Below, piece after piece: positions 52,049 through 61,531 of a DNA stretch of 64,000 nucleotides. The notes below the pieces were generated by a model. That model was not told the DNA's origin and did no database searches. It saw only the letters and a list, made by a program, of their open reading frames with translations. Where the stretch lies: the NCBI GenBank assembly GCA_009782215.1, contig WRKO01000009.1, positions 1 through 64,000 on the forward strand, written 5' to 3'. This DNA comes from Oscillospiraceae bacterium. GTDB taxonomy: Bacteria > Bacillota > Clostridia > Oscillospirales > UBA929. How positions within the stretch are numbered: position 1 is the stretch's first letter; each line of letters starts with the position of its first letter. Position numbers and translations under genes: made by a program.

Positions 52049-55000
52049 ATGAAAACACGCAGAATCGCATCCCTGCTCATGGCGCTGATTATGATAATCG
52101 GTCTGATTACTGTGCCGATTGCGTCGGCGGCCGATGAAGACTGCGACGGAGGCGGCTGGATATCCGTTTGGAATCCCGGCAGCTCGTGGGACGCGGTAGA
52201 CCCAAACAATACCGCAAGCACTCGCCCAAGCGTGAACAACGCGAACGGAGACAGAATGGGAATATCCACCACTTCCGGCGGAGGTAATATGTCCGTTGAA
52301 AATGGCAACCTCATTTTAATCAGTAATATGCGCGTAAACATACTGTATGTCGGCACGAATTGGTCGTCCGAAGCAGGATTCAACGCTAAGGTCAATACAA
52401 ATTATCGGCTGGCCCTGTCCGTGACCGCCACCGCCAGCGCGAACTTGCATTTTCGTGATAACGGCGTCAGCGCCGAGCTTAATGTTACGCCTTTAACGGC
52501 GGGGATGCAAACCCCCGTTAATCATGACTTTATGTTTACCAATGTTTCCACCTCAAACACCGCTGAAGCCGTATCCTTCGGAATCCAATCGGCGGGATTG
52601 CCGCTGACAATTCATTCGCTCGAAATCTTCGAGGCGTGTCCCGGCTGCGAGACGTGTACCACTCCCCCCGCTTGTGACGGCGACTGTCCCTTCGGCGGGG
52701 TTATCGCGCCGCCGCTCAATCCTCCCGGCACACAAATTACAAATGGAAACAGCACGCACACAAATGGCCGTTCTGCCCTCGATATTGATGTGTTAGCTCT
52801 TATTTCCGGCACCGATGTAAAGGCGGAAGAAATATACGGGGTAGAAGCCACAATAGTGGCTCCAAGTACGAATAATCGCCAACTGTTCATTGATGTCAAC
52901 GGGGTTTCCTCACCTCGATATCAAAGAGTCGGCAACAACTTTCCTGAGGACGGATATGGGATGCACCACAACTCTCACGGGCCTAATACGAATAAACTGA
53001 GGTTTATGAATATGTATTCAACGCCGGGAGACGCGAGGACTGCGGGAACCGCAACCCCGTTCGTTTCTGCCGGAGCAGCTTCATTCAGCGTAACCATTTG
53101 GCCCAATAACGATAACCCTTTTAGCGTCACTTCCGTTACGCTGCTTGGGGCGCCTACAGGCGCTAAATGCCCGGGAAATGATTGCAGCATACTGCATGTA
53201 CTCAACACGGCAAATCCCCAGAGCGCTTGCGACGGAACCTGTCTCGAACCAGAGATTTTAGGCTTTGCCGCATACAACGCCGTTACAAGCACATGGTCTC
53301 CCTTTGCGGTTTGCGACACTTGCGAACCTCCCGCTGACCCGAATGAAGACATTGCGCTCGCGAAAACCCGCATTGAGGCGGCGTTCCCCGCAACTGCGGC
53401 GCAAGAGCTTATCAATACTCAGGCTGCCGCGAAGGGTTATATCGAAAGCCTTATTGCTATAGCCACCGCCGGCTTAGACGTAACCCACGTAGTGAACGAT
53501 ACAGACGGCGGCTTGGGCTTTACTGCGGCGATTGCGGGGGATGCGACGACGCCGGGCGGGACGGACGGCTCTTATATGTTTACGGTGACGGTGAGCAAAG
53601 GTTCGGGCATCCCGGCTGATACAGTCTTGCTGACGCTGAACATCACGGCGACGCGGTTTTTCCAGCGGGGGGAAGATATTGTTCGCCTTGCTGTGAATCC
53701 GAACGCTCCGCCGTACACGATGGTCGTTGATTCGATTCTCGGCACGAATTTAAGTAGGTGGGCAACCCACGCGGGAACCGGCTGGTTTTATTCCACAACC
53801 AATGGCGTTGCTTCGGGTTCGCAGGGTTCGGGGATACGGATGCAGCCTTCTACCTACCCTTGCGCGTCAGCCGCAGGCAACCGGATGCTGAACATACAGC
53901 TCAGTTCAAGCTCAAGTAATGACAGAGCATACAACATCCCCTTAATTGCGCCTATTGTGGGTGATACAGGGGTATACGGTGTTGCTTTCAGCTATTATTT
54001 CACGGGAATTACTTCGCCCGGAGCCAGCAACGCGGGTATTTTTGACCCGCAAAACTATTTTATTCTCAGTCTGTCCGACACCGACTTCGCCACACAGACA
54101 AATGGCACGGTGGGAACCACCACTACAAACGGGCATCTCCGCATTTACCACAACAGAATAACAAATGGCACCGGCGTTAACATTACCGCTCCCGGTGACG
54201 GAGAGGGAGGCGCGGTTGTCCCCGGGCTGGCGGCGGGATGGAATACGGTCTATGCCTTAATTGACACAACCGCGGCTTTGGAGAATGTTTCTTGGTATGT
54301 CGCTCCTGTCAGAACCGCTCTTAGCTTTGCCGATTTTGCCGCCGACGCAACAACGAACAGAGTCGGAACCGGGACATGGAACACCGCCAATAACATCAAC
54401 TCGATTAGCTTCCTCGCCGACGGGCGAAATCTTACCGCGAGTTCCAATGCCATTGATATGAGCTTGTCAAACTTAAATGTCTTTGAATACGGCGACAACT
54501 CATTCGCGGGACCCGGCGCTTATGCCCCTTGCGGTGACTGCATTGACTGCATTGCAGTTACATCTATAGCGGCGCTTGTTCCGGCCGTGAGAAGTATTGG
54601 CGTGGGCGATTTCTTCAACGTCGTCAGACCCGCCATATTGCCGGAAAACTCCAATCCGGCTGTAACGTGGCATTCCAGCGATACGACTGTCGCAACGGTT
54701 TCGGCAACTGGCACGGTAACCGGCGTGGGTGAGGGTACGGCGCAAATCACCGCCCGCACCGTTGCTTTGACCTCTGACGGTCAGTCGCTTACCTCGGCGG
54801 CAATGGAGGTTACTGTCGGCCCGGCTACACAGAAAATTCTGGCTGAATGGGTATTTACGACCGAAAACTACCCGGGTATGCGCGCAAGCAGCTCCAGCAA
54901 TCCGCCGGATGAACTCCAAAATCAAACGATACTGCCCGCTTCCGGCGGTTTGCAGGAAGGCACGCCGGAAGACCGTGCAAACGTGAATGTTCGAGACGGC

Positions 55001-58000
55001 ACCATCGCTCCGCTGGCGGGTACAGCCATATTGAGAAGAATGAATGACGCGGATATGCCCACGGTTTCCCTCTTCTTTAATACCGAGACCGGCGGCTGGC
55101 TGAGGATGTACAGATGGCATTGGAACGACAATGCCGTTGCCACCACCCGCTGGATGCAAATGGAAGTAAGCACGCTGGGAGAGAGCGACTTGGCGCTGAT
55201 GTATGAACTACGCAAGAATGGCAGCTCGGCTCCCGACGCGGTGATGCTCCAATACAGCCTTAACGGCGGAGCAACTTGGGCAAATGTCCCGAACGGGGTT
55301 ATGTCTACGGACGCGCGGCCGACAGAGCTGGAAAGAATCAACTATCTGCCCGCGGCGGTAAATAATCAAGCGTCTGTGTTGATCCGTTGGTCGGCTTCGA
55401 GAAACAGCAGCGGCAGCGGCAGCATTGATTTCAGAAACATGAGGCTGATAAGCGGTCTTGCCAATCCGGGTTCGTGCAGATGTGAATTGGCCGGCTGTTT
55501 GGAATGTTATCCTGAAGTGTGGGTTTTCCCGCTCCCGATAACAGAAAGGCCGACACAAAGCCATAATGACGGCAGCGGTTGGGATAAGAGCTTCAGTTCC
55601 AGTAATCAGTTCATCATTCCCTCCGGCAACCCGTCCGTTGGCGCCGCCAACGCGCGTTACTTGGTGTTGGAGTTCAGCGAAGACCCCGGAATGTGGGAAT
55701 ATTTCCATCAAGACAACACATGGCGGGGAGTCATCCTTGACTACAGTCAAATTTCTACCGCTACTTTAGACGTGCATGGGCAGTCGGTTCCCGCAAAAAG
55801 GACGCTTGAAAACGGAAGGATACAATATGTAATCGACTTTGACACCGCGTTCCCCTTGATGCCCACCCATCCCACCACACGCACAAGAGCGGCGCTTTGG
55901 GGGGTATGGCAAAACAGCTTCACACCCCGCGAAACAAACTGGGATCAATTTATGTCCCACCTCAGTGTCATGTATTTGACCAACGTACATCCGTCGCGCC
56001 ATCCGGTCTTTGACGAAACGGAAGTTAAAGCGTGGGCGACACCGATTGCCGCACACGGCGGGACTGTTGCCGACACAAACCTCCTGCAAGCGGACACCAC
56101 GGGGCGCGGCGGCCTGAAGCTCACCTACAACTACACGGCGACAGGAGCGGGGCTTTCGGGTGTAAGGATGCAGTACAGCGTTGACGGCGGCGATACATGG
56201 GTTAATATACACCGCGCTTTCAGCATCATCAACACGCCAAGCGTCACCGCGACAGGGAGCAGGACGGAGGTACTTCCTGTTGATACCTACAACAAGGAAG
56301 ACTTGCGAATCCGTTGGATCCCCCACGGCCTTTGGGGTGATACCGTATGGGGCGCCGATGAGTTTACGGTAACCAACGCGAAGCTGGTATCCGGCTTACA
56401 GATATCCGACGTGGTGGCCACAGCCTCACCCATATCGGGGATAACCTCAATGGTAGACCCCGTGAACAACATTACGCTGAACGCGGGCGGGAAAACTAAA
56501 GATGTCGCAATACCCGAAGTTCAGCTCAGCGCGGGCGGCACGACAACGAGTACCACATGGTCGTCCGGGAACCCTGTCATAACAAACATAAGCAACATAA
56601 CGGAAAGCCATGCCACGATACGGTCATTCGGTACTGCCGGAACGGCGACCGTTAGGGTCGCGGCGCTGGCTGACCCTTCTGTGTATACCGAATTTGAGGT
56701 GACGGTAGAGGCCGTTCCCTTGGATACAACCATCCAATACTTAATCACCAGCCCCTATGAGGGCGTCAACTGGGAAAGCTGGGAGCAGTATAAAGCCGCG
56801 CACCACACGCACACCACAAACTCCGACGGCAGAAATACAGTTGCCGATACAGCGGAACGGTTTTATGAACTCGGCTACAGCGTAGCCGCCATCACCGAAC
56901 ACGCCCCGGACTTCACTTCTTGGCTCGACACACCGGCTCCCAACAAAAGCGGCTTGGCGTTGTCGCGCCTTGAGGAAATGGCAGCCGGAGTCGGGCGCGG
57001 CGGCAAAGGGCTGATTTTCATACCAAACTCAATGGAACACTCCGAGCAATTAGGCCCGTTTGCCCGCCATCACGCCAATGTTTACTGGGGAACCCCGGAA
57101 AGAGGCGGCGGAATATTGGGTGTGCTCGAAAGGCTTGAAAGCGTTGGAACAGGCGGCCTTCTCCGCATCAATCATCCGGGCCGCTACACCGGGTCACAGT
57201 ATGCAACACCTTGGGCGCAAGCCGAGGCGATTGCCAGAACTTCCGCGAACTTCCTGCCCTATGCGGACATTTTCAGAAGCAGCCATAACGTCATCGGAAT
57301 GGAAATCATAAACAAGTTTGACACAGAAAGCCAAGCGGACAGAGTCTTGTGGGACAACATTCTTTCAGTGACCATGTCGGGAACCGTACCGATGCCGGTT
57401 TGGGGCTTCTCTGACGACGACTCCCACCACAATAACAACATCGGCTTTTCCTACAACCTTCTGCTGATGCCCGAACTGAACATCTCGGAAGTTCGGAATG
57501 CCATGAACGTGGGTTCGTTCTTCGCCTTCGCCCGTACAGACCGCCAGTATGGAATCCGTCCGGCTCCTATGGAAGTGTGGCATTGGCCCGGCGACAACGG
57601 CCTTGACGGCTTGGCGGCAGCTTCGCTGCTCACCATGCCCACGCCCAAAGTAAACAGCATCATAGTAGACGAAGAAGCCGACTCCATTACCATAAACGCT
57701 TCTATGATACAGCACAACGGCTCACCGTATACCGGCACGGGGGATTTTGACGCTTGTGTCGTCACCTGCGAAACCATCTGTGTGATACATCCCGCGTTCA
57801 TTCACTGGTATGCAGACGGCATCATGATTGCCAAAGGTTCAACCCTCAACCTCATAGAGCATCAGCTTTCGATTGGAAGCTATGTCAGAGCCTCGGTAGG
57901 GCATAGAAGCTATGGCGTTTTGTATACGCAGCCGTTTGAGGTTCAAGTAATACACGCAGCCAGCGCGGATATTGCCCCCCGCGCATTGCCTAACCTAACC

Positions 58001-59587
58001 GGCTTTGCCCAGATTGCCGCGCCCGATTTGAGCGGCAGCCCGACAAGGCTTGCGACGGAACGCAGCCTGCCGATGGCCGTTCGCATGAACACGGACGCCG
58101 CCGACAATGCCACGCATCCGCGTTTTGCGACAATCACATGGGATTTGTCCCGCTACAACCCCGACAATCCCCAGCTCTCCGATATTATGGGAACCATCTC
58201 GCTCCCAACGGGCATCAAGGAAGTGACAAACACAGGCAGCATTGGCCTGCACATTGTATTCGCAGGCACCGGATGCGCTCATAATAACTGGAGCGAATGG
58301 GACGCTGAACCGGGAGACGAACCGGCCTGCGAAGAAACCGGAAGGGAAACCAGAACTTGTCAGACCATCGATTGCAACACAGCGGAGTACCGCTCTATGC
58401 CTTCCCTTGGCGGGCATCTATTGAGCGACTGGGAGGACAATACCCCCGAAGCCGGAAAGCGCACAAAATTCTGCACTCGTGTCGGTTGTGACTATGCTCT
58501 GACGGAAAATATGGTCATCGACGAGCCAAGCGACGGCCCCATTGTCATCGGCGGCGGCACCACAACCGACCCCGAATCCGCCCCGGATAAGCCGGAAACG
58601 GCGAAGCTTACGTTCAGCGAGGAGGAAATCGCGGAAATTTTGGAAGCGATTCAGAACGGTGGCGACGACTTTGCGATGACGTTTGAGCTGGAGGGTGATA
58701 TTGCGGCGGCGTTCACGCTGGACTTTGAGGCGCTGACGGCGATTTTCGGCGAGGGCGTGACGATAGAGTTTGTGGTAGAAGCTGTGGGCGCTGAGACGCT
58801 TGATGAAGGCACGGCGGAGCTTGTGGCCGGCCGGCCGGTATATGGCTTCTTGATTTTGGTCAACGGCATCCCGGTCACCAACTTCGGCGGGGGAGCCATC
58901 ACGGTCAGCCTGCCTTACACCCTCGGCGCGGGAGAAGACCCGAACGCCATCTTGGTCTACTACCTCAGTGCGGACGGCGAGTTGGACGTCATCAGAGGCT
59001 ACTACAACGACGGCTTCGTCTACTTCATCACCGAACACTTCTCCATGTTCGTCGTCGGCTACAACCCTGTGACGTTCACCGACGCGGACGACATCCCGGC
59101 ATGGGCCGCCGGCAACATCCTGTTCAGCGCGGCACGCAAGCTGTTTGTCGGCAGCGGAGGAAACTTCATGCCTAAGCGGGAACTCACCTACGCGGAGCTG
59201 ACCGCCGTTCTGTCCAATTACAGCGGCAACAGCTTCACCGCGACAGCCGGCGACTGGGCGGCTCCTCACATCGCTTGGGGCGAAACGCTCGGCATCTTCG
59301 GCGACAAGAGCTACGACTACACGGAAGCCGTCACCCGCGCCGACATGGCGTATATCATTTACAACTTCATTGTGAAGAGCGGCGTCAAGGTCAGCGCGGT
59401 GGACGACGCAATGGCGTTTACCGACCTCGGCGGCTTGGCGGATGAATACGTCACGGCCATCAACTTCCTCGCAGGCTACGGCATTGTTCGCGGCACCGGC
59501 GGCACTACTTACGGCCCCGACACCACCATCACCCGCGAGCAGGTCGCCTCCATCATCGCCAACCTCGTGAGGGCGTTCAGCAAGTAA
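52049..59587 (+). CDS. Giant SLH surface protein with PHP hydrolase domain, 2512 residues
   Basis: Signal peptide (RIASLLMALIMIIGLITV), then several Cys-motif linkers (CPGCETC, CGDCIDC, CRCELAGCLEC). Ig-like (Big_2-type) domains lie near 830-915 and 1461-1556. Near 1570-1850 is a PHP hydrolase of the CehA/McbA type: HHTHTTNSDG, AITEHAPD, NSMEHSEQLG, RINHPGRY and FSDDDSHHN supply all metal-ligand blocks. A Cys/His segment (CAHNNWSEW ... FCTRVGCDYA) follows, then a domain shared with the SLH protein at 9912 (about 2190-2340) and SLH repeats at the end. It should be an extracellular wall-bound hydrolase. The substrate is unknown. The promoter is not obvious. Confidence 0.88.
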   Translation: MKTRRIASLLMALIMIIGLITVPIASAADEDCDGGGWISVWNPGSSWDAVDPNNTASTRPSVNNANGDRMGISTTSGGGNMSVENGNLILISNMRVNILYVGTNWSSEAGFNAKVNTNYRLALSVTATASANLHFRDNGVSAELNVTPLTAGMQTPVNHDFMFTNVSTSNTAEAVSFGIQSAGLPLTIHSLEIFEACPGCETCTTPPACDGDCPFGGVIAPPLNPPGTQITNGNSTHTNGRSALDIDVLALISGTDVKAEEIYGVEATIVAPSTNNRQLFIDVNGVSSPRYQRVGNNFPEDGYGMHHNSHGPNTNKLRFMNMYSTPGDARTAGTATPFVSAGAASFSVTIWPNNDNPFSVTSVTLLGAPTGAKCPGNDCSILHVLNTANPQSACDGTCLEPEILGFAAYNAVTSTWSPFAVCDTCEPPADPNEDIALAKTRIEAAFPATAAQELINTQAAAKGYIESLIAIATAGLDVTHVVNDTDGGLGFTAAIAGDATTPGGTDGSYMFTVTVSKGSGIPADTVLLTLNITATRFFQRGEDIVRLAVNPNAPPYTMVVDSILGTNLSRWATHAGTGWFYSTTNGVASGSQGSGIRMQPSTYPCASAAGNRMLNIQLSSSSSNDRAYNIPLIAPIVGDTGVYGVAFSYYFTGITSPGASNAGIFDPQNYFILSLSDTDFATQTNGTVGTTTTNGHLRIYHNRITNGTGVNITAPGDGEGGAVVPGLAAGWNTVYALIDTTAALENVSWYVAPVRTALSFADFAADATTNRVGTGTWNTANNINSISFLADGRNLTASSNAIDMSLSNLNVFEYGDNSFAGPGAYAPCGDCIDCIAVTSIAALVPAVRSIGVGDFFNVVRPAILPENSNPAVTWHSSDTTVATVSATGTVTGVGEGTAQITARTVALTSDGQSLTSAAMEVTVGPATQKILAEWVFTTENYPGMRASSSSNPPDELQNQTILPASGGLQEGTPEDRANVNVRDGTIAPLAGTAILRRMNDADMPTVSLFFNTETGGWLRMYRWHWNDNAVATTRWMQMEVSTLGESDLALMYELRKNGSSAPDAVMLQYSLNGGATWANVPNGVMSTDARPTELERINYLPAAVNNQASVLIRWSASRNSSGSGSIDFRNMRLISGLANPGSCRCELAGCLECYPEVWVFPLPITERPTQSHNDGSGWDKSFSSSNQFIIPSGNPSVGAANARYLVLEFSEDPGMWEYFHQDNTWRGVILDYSQISTATLDVHGQSVPAKRTLENGRIQYVIDFDTAFPLMPTHPTTRTRAALWGVWQNSFTPRETNWDQFMSHLSVMYLTNVHPSRHPVFDETEVKAWATPIAAHGGTVADTNLLQADTTGRGGLKLTYNYTATGAGLSGVRMQYSVDGGDTWVNIHRAFSIINTPSVTATGSRTEVLPVDTYNKEDLRIRWIPHGLWGDTVWGADEFTVTNAKLVSGLQISDVVATASPISGITSMVDPVNNITLNAGGKTKDVAIPEVQLSAGGTTTSTTWSSGNPVITNISNITESHATIRSFGTAGTATVRVAALADPSVYTEFEVTVEAVPLDTTIQYLITSPYEGVNWESWEQYKAAHHTHTTNSDGRNTVADTAERFYELGYSVAAITEHAPDFTSWLDTPAPNKSGLALSRLEEMAAGVGRGGKGLIFIPNSMEHSEQLGPFARHHANVYWGTPERGGGILGVLERLESVGTGGLLRINHPGRYTGSQYATPWAQAEAIARTSANFLPYADIFRSSHNVIGMEIINKFDTESQADRVLWDNILSVTMSGTVPMPVWGFSDDDSHHNNNIGFSYNLLLMPELNISEVRNAMNVGSFFAFARTDRQYGIRPAPMEVWHWPGDNGLDGLAAASLLTMPTPKVNSIIVDEEADSITINASMIQHNGSPYTGTGDFDACVVTCETICVIHPAFIHWYADGIMIAKGSTLNLIEHQLSIGSYVRASVGHRSYGVLYTQPFEVQVIHAASADIAPRALPNLTGFAQIAAPDLSGSPTRLATERSLPMAVRMNTDAADNATHPRFATITWDLSRYNPDNPQLSDIMGTISLPTGIKEVTNTGSIGLHIVFAGTGCAHNNWSEWDAEPGDEPACEETGRETRTCQTIDCNTAEYRSMPSLGGHLLSDWEDNTPEAGKRTKFCTRVGCDYALTENMVIDEPSDGPIVIGGGTTTDPESAPDKPETAKLTFSEEEIAEILEAIQNGGDDFAMTFELEGDIAAAFTLDFEALTAIFGEGVTIEFVVEAVGAETLDEGTAELVAGRPVYGFLILVNGIPVTNFGGGAITVSLPYTLGAGEDPNAILVYYLSADGELDVIRGYYNDGFVYFITEHFSMFVVGYNPVTFTDADDIPAWAAGNILFSAARKLFVGSGGNFMPKRELTYAELTAVLSNYSGNSFTATAGDWAAPHIAWGETLGIFGDKSYDYTEAVTRADMAYIIYNFIVKSGVKVSAVDDAMAFTDLGGLADEYVTAINFLAGYGIVRGTGGTTYGPDTTITREQVASIIANLVRAFSK

Positions 59588-59605
59588 CTGCGGAGCAAAA
59601 GTTAT

Positions 59606-59643
59606 AAACCGGGTGGCAGGCCTGAGTTCCTGCCACCCGGTTT
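59606..59643 (+). terminator. Intrinsic terminator of the giant gene
   Basis: A perfect 15-bp stem (59606-59620 with 59629-59643) and 8-base loop lie 19 bases after the stop codon, followed by T-rich sequence. Confidence 0.92.
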
Positions 59644-59671
59644 TCCTTCTAACTTGGCTCAAATCCCGTGG

Positions 59672-59700
59672 TTGCTTTATGCATGATTATACTGTATACT
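59672..59700 (+). promoter_or_regulatory. Promoter of nusB
   Basis: TTGCTT (59672-59677), 17-base spacer, TATACT (59695-59700), 31 bases before the nusB start. Confidence 0.7.
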
Positions 59701-59731
59701 GATACAGGAATGATTTGGCGGGAGGGTTTGA

Positions 59732-60175
59732 ATGACGCGGATGGCCGCGCGCGAGATTGCGGTGCATACAATCTACGCGCTTGATTTTACCGATGATTTA
59801 GCGGAGCTTGTGGACGAGCGCGTCGGATCCGGCTTTTTTGAGCGGATGGCGGGGGAGAGCGAGCTGTTTGCGGCGCCGCCGGATGAAGCCAGCGAGCTGT
59901 ATATCCGTTCGATTGCCGAGGGCGCTGCGGCGCATCTGGCCGAACTGGACGGCTATATTGAAAAATACGCCTCCGGCTGGAGCTTCGGGCGGATTCCGCG
60001 CGTCGCCGTCGCCGTGATGCGTGTGTGTATGTATGAAATCCTTTACCGTCCCGACATCCCAAACTCCGCCGCCATTAACGCCGCAGTGGAGATATGCAAA
60101 AATTACGAGGAGCCGGAAGTCGCGGCGTTTGTCAACGGCATCTTGGGAAGCTTTGTAAGAGAGGAAATGGCATGA
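59732..60175 (+). CDS. nusB: Transcription antitermination factor NusB
   Basis: A 147-residue helical RNA-binding protein for rRNA antitermination with NusE. The opening REIAVHTIYALDF and the C-terminal RVAVAVMRVCMYEILY, PNSAAINAAVEICKNYEEP and FVNGILG are typical. The stop overlaps the xseA start as ATGA. It is the first gene of an xseAB-ispA-dxs operon, as in many Firmicutes. Confidence 0.95.
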   Translation: MTRMAAREIAVHTIYALDFTDDLAELVDERVGSGFFERMAGESELFAAPPDEASELYIRSIAEGAAAHLAELDGYIEKYASGWSFGRIPRVAVAVMRVCMYEILYRPDIPNSAAINAAVEICKNYEEPEVAAFVNGILGSFVREEMA

Positions 60176-61320
60176 GGGACGCCGTCAGCATCTCGGATTT
60201 GACCGAACACATCCGCCGCCTTTTTGAAAGCGACGAGATTTTAGAGAGCGTTCTGGTGCGCGGCGAAGTGTCGAACTATAAGCGCTATCCGTCGGGACAT
60301 CATTATTTTACGCTGAAAGACGCGGACAGCGTCCTCCGCTCCGTGATGTTCAGGGGCGACGCGCAGTCGCTGGCGTTTCAGCCGGAGGACGGCATGTCGG
60401 TTTTGGCGGCGGGGCGGGTCGCCGTTTACCCCCGCGACGGGCAGTATCAGCTTTACTGCCGCAAGCTGACGCCGGACGGCGCAGGGTCGCTGACGATGGC
60501 GTATGAGGCTTTGAAAAAGAAATTGGAAGCCGAAGGTTTGTTTGATTCGCGCCACAAAAAGCCGCTCCCGCCTTTTCCGCGCCGTATCGCTCTGGTCACC
60601 AGCCCCGCCGGGGCCGCCGTGCGCGATATGATTCGTATTTTGGAACGGCGCTGGCCGTTGAGCCAGATTGTCGTTGCGCCGGTGCGGGTACAGGGCGAGG
60701 AAGCCCCAAGCGAAATCGTCTCGGCGCTGCGGTACTGCAACCGGCAGAACATCGCCGACGTCATCATCACCGGGCGGGGCGGCGGTTCTCTGGAAGACCT
60801 TTGGGCGTTCAACGATGAACGGGTGGCGCGGGCTATATTCGCGAGCGTGATTCCCGTCGTCAGCGCCGTAGGACACGAGCCGGACTTTACCATCGCAGAC
60901 TTTACCGCCGACGTCCGGGCCGCAACGCCCAGCCACGCCGCGGAGCTTGTGTCTCCCGATTGCGAGGAATGGGTTGGAAGACTGGCCGAAGCCCGCCGCA
61001 AGCTTTCGCCGGAACGGTATTTTACCGATAAGCGGCTGCAGCTTGACCGCTTGGTCGAACGTCTTGCCGGCGCTTGGCAGCGGAGTTCGCCGCAACGGGC
61101 AAAAACACTGGCGTCACTTGCCGCGAGACTGGACGCGCTCAGCCCGCTCAAGGTGCTGGCGAGGGGTTATGCCGTGGCGATGGGCGCGGACAGCGTCCCG
61201 TTGCGCTCAGTTAAAGGAATCGCCGTCGGCGATATGCTGAATATACGCCTAAGCGACGGACGGATTATGACACGCGTGGAACAGATAGGAGGGCAGCTCA
61301 ATGCCAGAGAAAAAACCTGA
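60172..61320 (+). CDS. xseA: Exodeoxyribonuclease VII large subunit
   Basis: This 382-residue protein has the N-terminal OB-fold (LVRGEVSNYKRYPSGHHYF) that binds single-stranded DNA and the catalytic domain with RGGGSLEDLWAFNDE and SAVGHEPDFTIADFTAD. It forms a complex with several XseB subunits and degrades single-stranded DNA from both ends. ATG at 60172 overlaps the nusB stop, and its end overlaps xseB by 20 bases. Confidence 0.96.
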   Translation: MRDAVSISDLTEHIRRLFESDEILESVLVRGEVSNYKRYPSGHHYFTLKDADSVLRSVMFRGDAQSLAFQPEDGMSVLAAGRVAVYPRDGQYQLYCRKLTPDGAGSLTMAYEALKKKLEAEGLFDSRHKKPLPPFPRRIALVTSPAGAAVRDMIRILERRWPLSQIVVAPVRVQGEEAPSEIVSALRYCNRQNIADVIITGRGGGSLEDLWAFNDERVARAIFASVIPVVSAVGHEPDFTIADFTADVRAATPSHAAELVSPDCEEWVGRLAEARRKLSPERYFTDKRLQLDRLVERLAGAWQRSSPQRAKTLASLAARLDALSPLKVLARGYAVAMGADSVPLRSVKGIAVGDMLNIRLSDGRIMTRVEQIGGQLNAREKT

Positions 61321-61531
61321 TTTTGAACAGTCGGTCATAAGAATGAGCGAGATTATCCGCGCCTTGGAGCGGGGGGATACCCCGCTTGCCGACTCAATTA
61401 AGCTCTTTGAGGAGGGCGCGAAGCTGGCGGGGCATTGCGAGGCTTTATTGGAGAAAGCGGAGCAGCGCGTGACCAAACTGGTGAAAACCGGGGATAGTGT
61501 GGAGGAACAGCCCTTTGAATCTGCTGAATGA
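61301..61531 (+). CDS. xseB: Exodeoxyribonuclease VII small subunit
   Basis: A 76-residue helical protein with the family core FEQSVIRMSEIIRALERGDTPL and LFEEGAKLAGHCEALLEKAEQRV. It overlaps both neighbours, so XseA and XseB production are coupled. Confidence 0.95.
   Translation: MPEKKPDFEQSVIRMSEIIRALERGDTPLADSIKLFEEGAKLAGHCEALLEKAEQRVTKLVKTGDSVEEQPFESAE

Noticed and set aside
58418-59662. Minus-strand open frame of about 414 codons opposite the end of the giant SLH gene
   Set aside because: It covers the shared SLH module on the wrong strand and also spans the terminator; no recognisable protein features.
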